DNA of 64,000 nucleotides, from NCBI GenBank assembly GCA_947629925.1, contig CANRFO010000004.1, forward strand, positions 62,001 through 126,000, written 5' to 3'. The notes under the pieces were generated by a model. The model saw nothing but the letters and a program-made list of their open reading frames with translations, made no database searches and was not told the origin of the DNA. The DNA comes from an uncultured Ruminiclostridium sp. Lineage in GTDB: Bacteria; Bacillota; Clostridia; Oscillospirales; Ruminococcaceae. The translations under genes were made by a program, and so were the position numbers. Below, piece by piece: positions 62,145-64,000 of the stretch. Each line of letters starts with the position of its first letter. The first letter of the stretch is position 1.

Positions 62145-63716
62145 ATGGTAGATATAATAGTCAAGCTGGCTATGCTGGTGGTATTTTTCGGCGTTATGGT
62201 AGGGATAGGACTTTACTGCCGCAAGCACGCAACTGATGTGAACGGATTCGTTCTGGGCGGGCGCGCGGTAGGTCCGTGGCTCACGGCGTTCGCTTTCGGC
62301 ACAAGTTATTTTTCCGCGGTGGTATTTGTCGGGTACGCGGGACAATTCGGCTGGAAATACGGTATCGCCGCTACATGGGCGGGTATCGGGAACGCGCTGA
62401 TAGGCTCGCTTCTTGCATGGGCGGTGCTGGGCAGGCGCACGAGAGTTATGACGCAGCACCTTGACAGCTCAACAATGCCCGAATTTTTCGGCAAGCGATT
62501 TGACAGCAAGGCGTTGAAGCTGGCGGCGTCGGTGATAATCTTCGTTTTCCTTATTCCCTACACAGCTTCGCTGTACAACGGTCTGAGCCGTCTGTTCAGC
62601 ATGGCGTTTGATATCGATTATTCCGTCTGTGTTATCGTAATGGCGGTACTGACGGGGATATACGTTATAGCGGGAGGATATATGGCTACCGCTATCAACG
62701 ATTTCATTCAGGGTATCATAATGATCTTCGGGATAGTGGCGGTAATCGCCGCCGTTCTGAACAGTCAGGGAGGATTTCTTGACGCGCTGAACGGACTGGC
62801 GCAGATACCCGCTGAAGAGACGGCAGGTCCTAACGCTTCAGCTCCCGGTATCTTCGCTTCCTTCTTTGGTCCCGACCCGCTCAATCTGCTGGGAGTTGTG
62901 ATACTCACCTCTCTCGGCACATGGGGGCTTCCTCAGATGGTGCAGAAATTCTACGCTATCAAAAGCGAGGGAGCAATAACAAAGGGTATGATAATTTCCA
63001 CGATATTCGCCCTTGTGGTGGCAGGCGGCTGTTACTTCCTTGGCGGATTCGGACGGCTTTTCTCGGATCAGATTGATATTGCCGCAAACGGATATGACTC
63101 GGTAATTCCCACAATGCTGTCGGGACTGCCGAATATCCTGATAGCGGTGGTCGTTATACTTGTGCTTTCGGCGTCGATGTCCACGCTGTCCTCGCTGGTG
63201 CTGACTTCAAGCTCAACGCTGACCCTTGATTTTATCAAGCCTGTTATCGCAAAAAATATGAAGGAAAAAAGTCAGCTTATGTGCATGAGAATACTGGTAG
63301 CGGTATTTATCGCTATCTCCGCGGTGCTGGCTATCATTCAGTACAGCTCAAGCGTAACATTTATCGCTCAGCTTATGGGAGTAAGCTGGGGCGCGCTGGC
63401 AGGAGCTTTCCTGGCGCCGTTTTTATACGGACTTTACTGGAAGAGAACTACGAAGATCGCCTGCTGGTGCAGCTTTGTGTTCTCAACGGTGTTTATGATA
63501 ATCGTTATCTCTCCGCTGAAAACATTCCTGCCCGTTTTGCTCCAGTCGCCTATAAATTCAGGCGCATTCTGTATGTTGGCGGGACTTGTCATTGTGCCTT
63601 TAGTGAGCATTTTCACAAAGGCTCCGAGCAAGGAAAGACTGACGGAGATCTTCTCATGCTATGACAAGAAGGTTGTGGTTTCCGCCAAGGAAGCTATCGG
63701 AGAAGAAACAAAATAA
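62145..63716 (+). CDS. Sodium:solute symporter (SSS family)
   Basis: 523 residues, about 13 TM helices. The opening VDIIVKLAMLVVFFGVMVGIGLYCRKHATDVNGFVLGGRAVGPWLTAFAFGTSYFSAVVFVGYAG and the YVIAGGYMATAINDFIQGIIMI signature are typical of the SSS (PutP-like) family. Located 21 nt after the acyl-CoA ligase. It probably imports the acid or amino acid processed by this operon. Confidence 0.92.
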   Translation: MVDIIVKLAMLVVFFGVMVGIGLYCRKHATDVNGFVLGGRAVGPWLTAFAFGTSYFSAVVFVGYAGQFGWKYGIAATWAGIGNALIGSLLAWAVLGRRTRVMTQHLDSSTMPEFFGKRFDSKALKLAASVIIFVFLIPYTASLYNGLSRLFSMAFDIDYSVCVIVMAVLTGIYVIAGGYMATAINDFIQGIIMIFGIVAVIAAVLNSQGGFLDALNGLAQIPAEETAGPNASAPGIFASFFGPDPLNLLGVVILTSLGTWGLPQMVQKFYAIKSEGAITKGMIISTIFALVVAGGCYFLGGFGRLFSDQIDIAANGYDSVIPTMLSGLPNILIAVVVILVLSASMSTLSSLVLTSSSTLTLDFIKPVIAKNMKEKSQLMCMRILVAVFIAISAVLAIIQYSSSVTFIAQLMGVSWGALAGAFLAPFLYGLYWKRTTKIACWCSFVFSTVFMIIVISPLKTFLPVLLQSPINSGAFCMLAGLVIVPLVSIFTKAPSKERLTEIFSCYDKKVVVSAKEAIGEETK

Positions 63717-63734
63717 TTTTTCAGGAGTTATGAT

Positions 63735-64000
63735 ATGAAAACCTTACTGCTGGGCAACGAGGCGGTTGCCAGAGGATTATATGAGGCGGGGTGCGGGTTC
63801 GTTTCAAGCTATCCGGGAACACCGAGCACTGAGATAACCGAAGCCGCCGCAAGGTACAAGGAAATTTATGCGGAATGGGCGCCTAACGAAAAGGTTGCTA
63901 TGGAATCCGCTTTCGGCGCAAGTCTTGCGGGGAAAAGGAGCTTCTGCGGAATGAAGCACGTGGGGCTGAACGTTGCCGCAGACCCGCTGTTTACAATATC
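63735..64000 (+). CDS. iorA: Indolepyruvate:ferredoxin oxidoreductase alpha subunit, N-terminus (runs off window)
   Basis: ATG 63735 after AGGAG. The 88 residues present read MKTLLLGNEAVARGLYEAG, FVSSYPGTPSTEITE, EWAPNEKVAMESAFGASLAGKRSFCGMKHVGLNVAADPLF, matching the pyrimidine-binding start of IorA. With IorB it oxidatively decarboxylates aryl-pyruvates to aryl-acetyl-CoA with reduction of ferredoxin. The rest lies beyond the window. Confidence 0.92.
   Translation, partial: MKTLLLGNEAVARGLYEAGCGFVSSYPGTPSTEITEAAARYKEIYAEWAPNEKVAMESAFGASLAGKRSFCGMKHVGLNVAADPLFTI

Overview
The window looks like the chromosome of a low-to-mid GC anaerobic Firmicute of the Ruminococcaceae/Oscillospiraceae, most like Ruminococcus. 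Supporting signs are AGGAGG-type ribosome sites with TTGACA/TATAAT promoters, the sporulation pair sipL-like/spoIVA, a fermentative AdhE, Thr/Ser-rich secreted lipoproteins, a GH5 lipoprotein, T-box and cobalamin leaders, and cobalamin-dependent methionine synthesis. This placement is inferred from gene content and style, not from a marker gene.

Left part (1-21 kb, mostly + strand). A partial adenosylhomocysteinase runs off the left edge. Next come gltX-glnS-sirtuin, an AT-richer insert-like stretch (dcd, a DinB-like gene, a frameshifted GH25 lysozyme), a secreted transglutaminase-like lipoprotein, and a compact type IV pilus-like operon (PilC/GspF, four prepilin-like or membrane-anchored proteins, a PilT-type ATPase). 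A zinc-ribbon membrane protein follows, then a surface-polysaccharide operon (GT2-GtrA fusion, phosphodiester glycosidase, unknown membrane protein), an NlpC/P60-like lipoprotein that has lost its catalytic residues, and the spore-coat pair sipL-like/spoIVA. The promoters of the polysaccharide operon and of the NlpC/P60-like gene share phased arrays matching the WalR (YycF) consensus TGTWAH-N5-TGTWAH.

Middle (21-34 kb, mostly - strand). tRNA-Thr and T-box-controlled proS are followed by a methyltransferase. Then comes an accessory island with mobile-element relics (excisionase N-terminus, integrase start, an oriT-like inverted repeat, an integrase tail) around a tightly overlapping operon of TetR, MerR and two ABC systems. 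It abuts lysS, and a 12-bp repeat of the lysS 3' end lies at the far side, so the island may be a decayed integrated element.

Core block (32.6-41.4 kb, - strand). A CdaR/PucR-type regulator, ftsE, ftsX, two tandem M23 coiled-coil peptidases, an S41 peptidase, greA and lysS form a cell-wall-hydrolysis and translation block. From 41.7 kb on the + strand: metG, adhE with a linked phosphotransferase, then metF, a MetH activation-domain protein and MetH lacking that domain, followed by a HAD phosphatase. Convergent to these is a cobalamin-riboswitch-controlled DUF4430 lipoprotein plus an ECF S-component-like protein, which plausibly supplies B12 to MetH.

Right part (53-64 kb). A paired ABC exporter, one half interrupted by a clean nonsense codon, lies next to a GHKL kinase/LytTR regulator pair. 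A GH5 glycanase lipoprotein follows. The window ends in an operon of PaaI-like thioesterase, acyl-CoA synthetase, sodium:solute symporter and the start of indolepyruvate:ferredoxin oxidoreductase alpha, suggesting aryl-acid/amino-acid fermentation.
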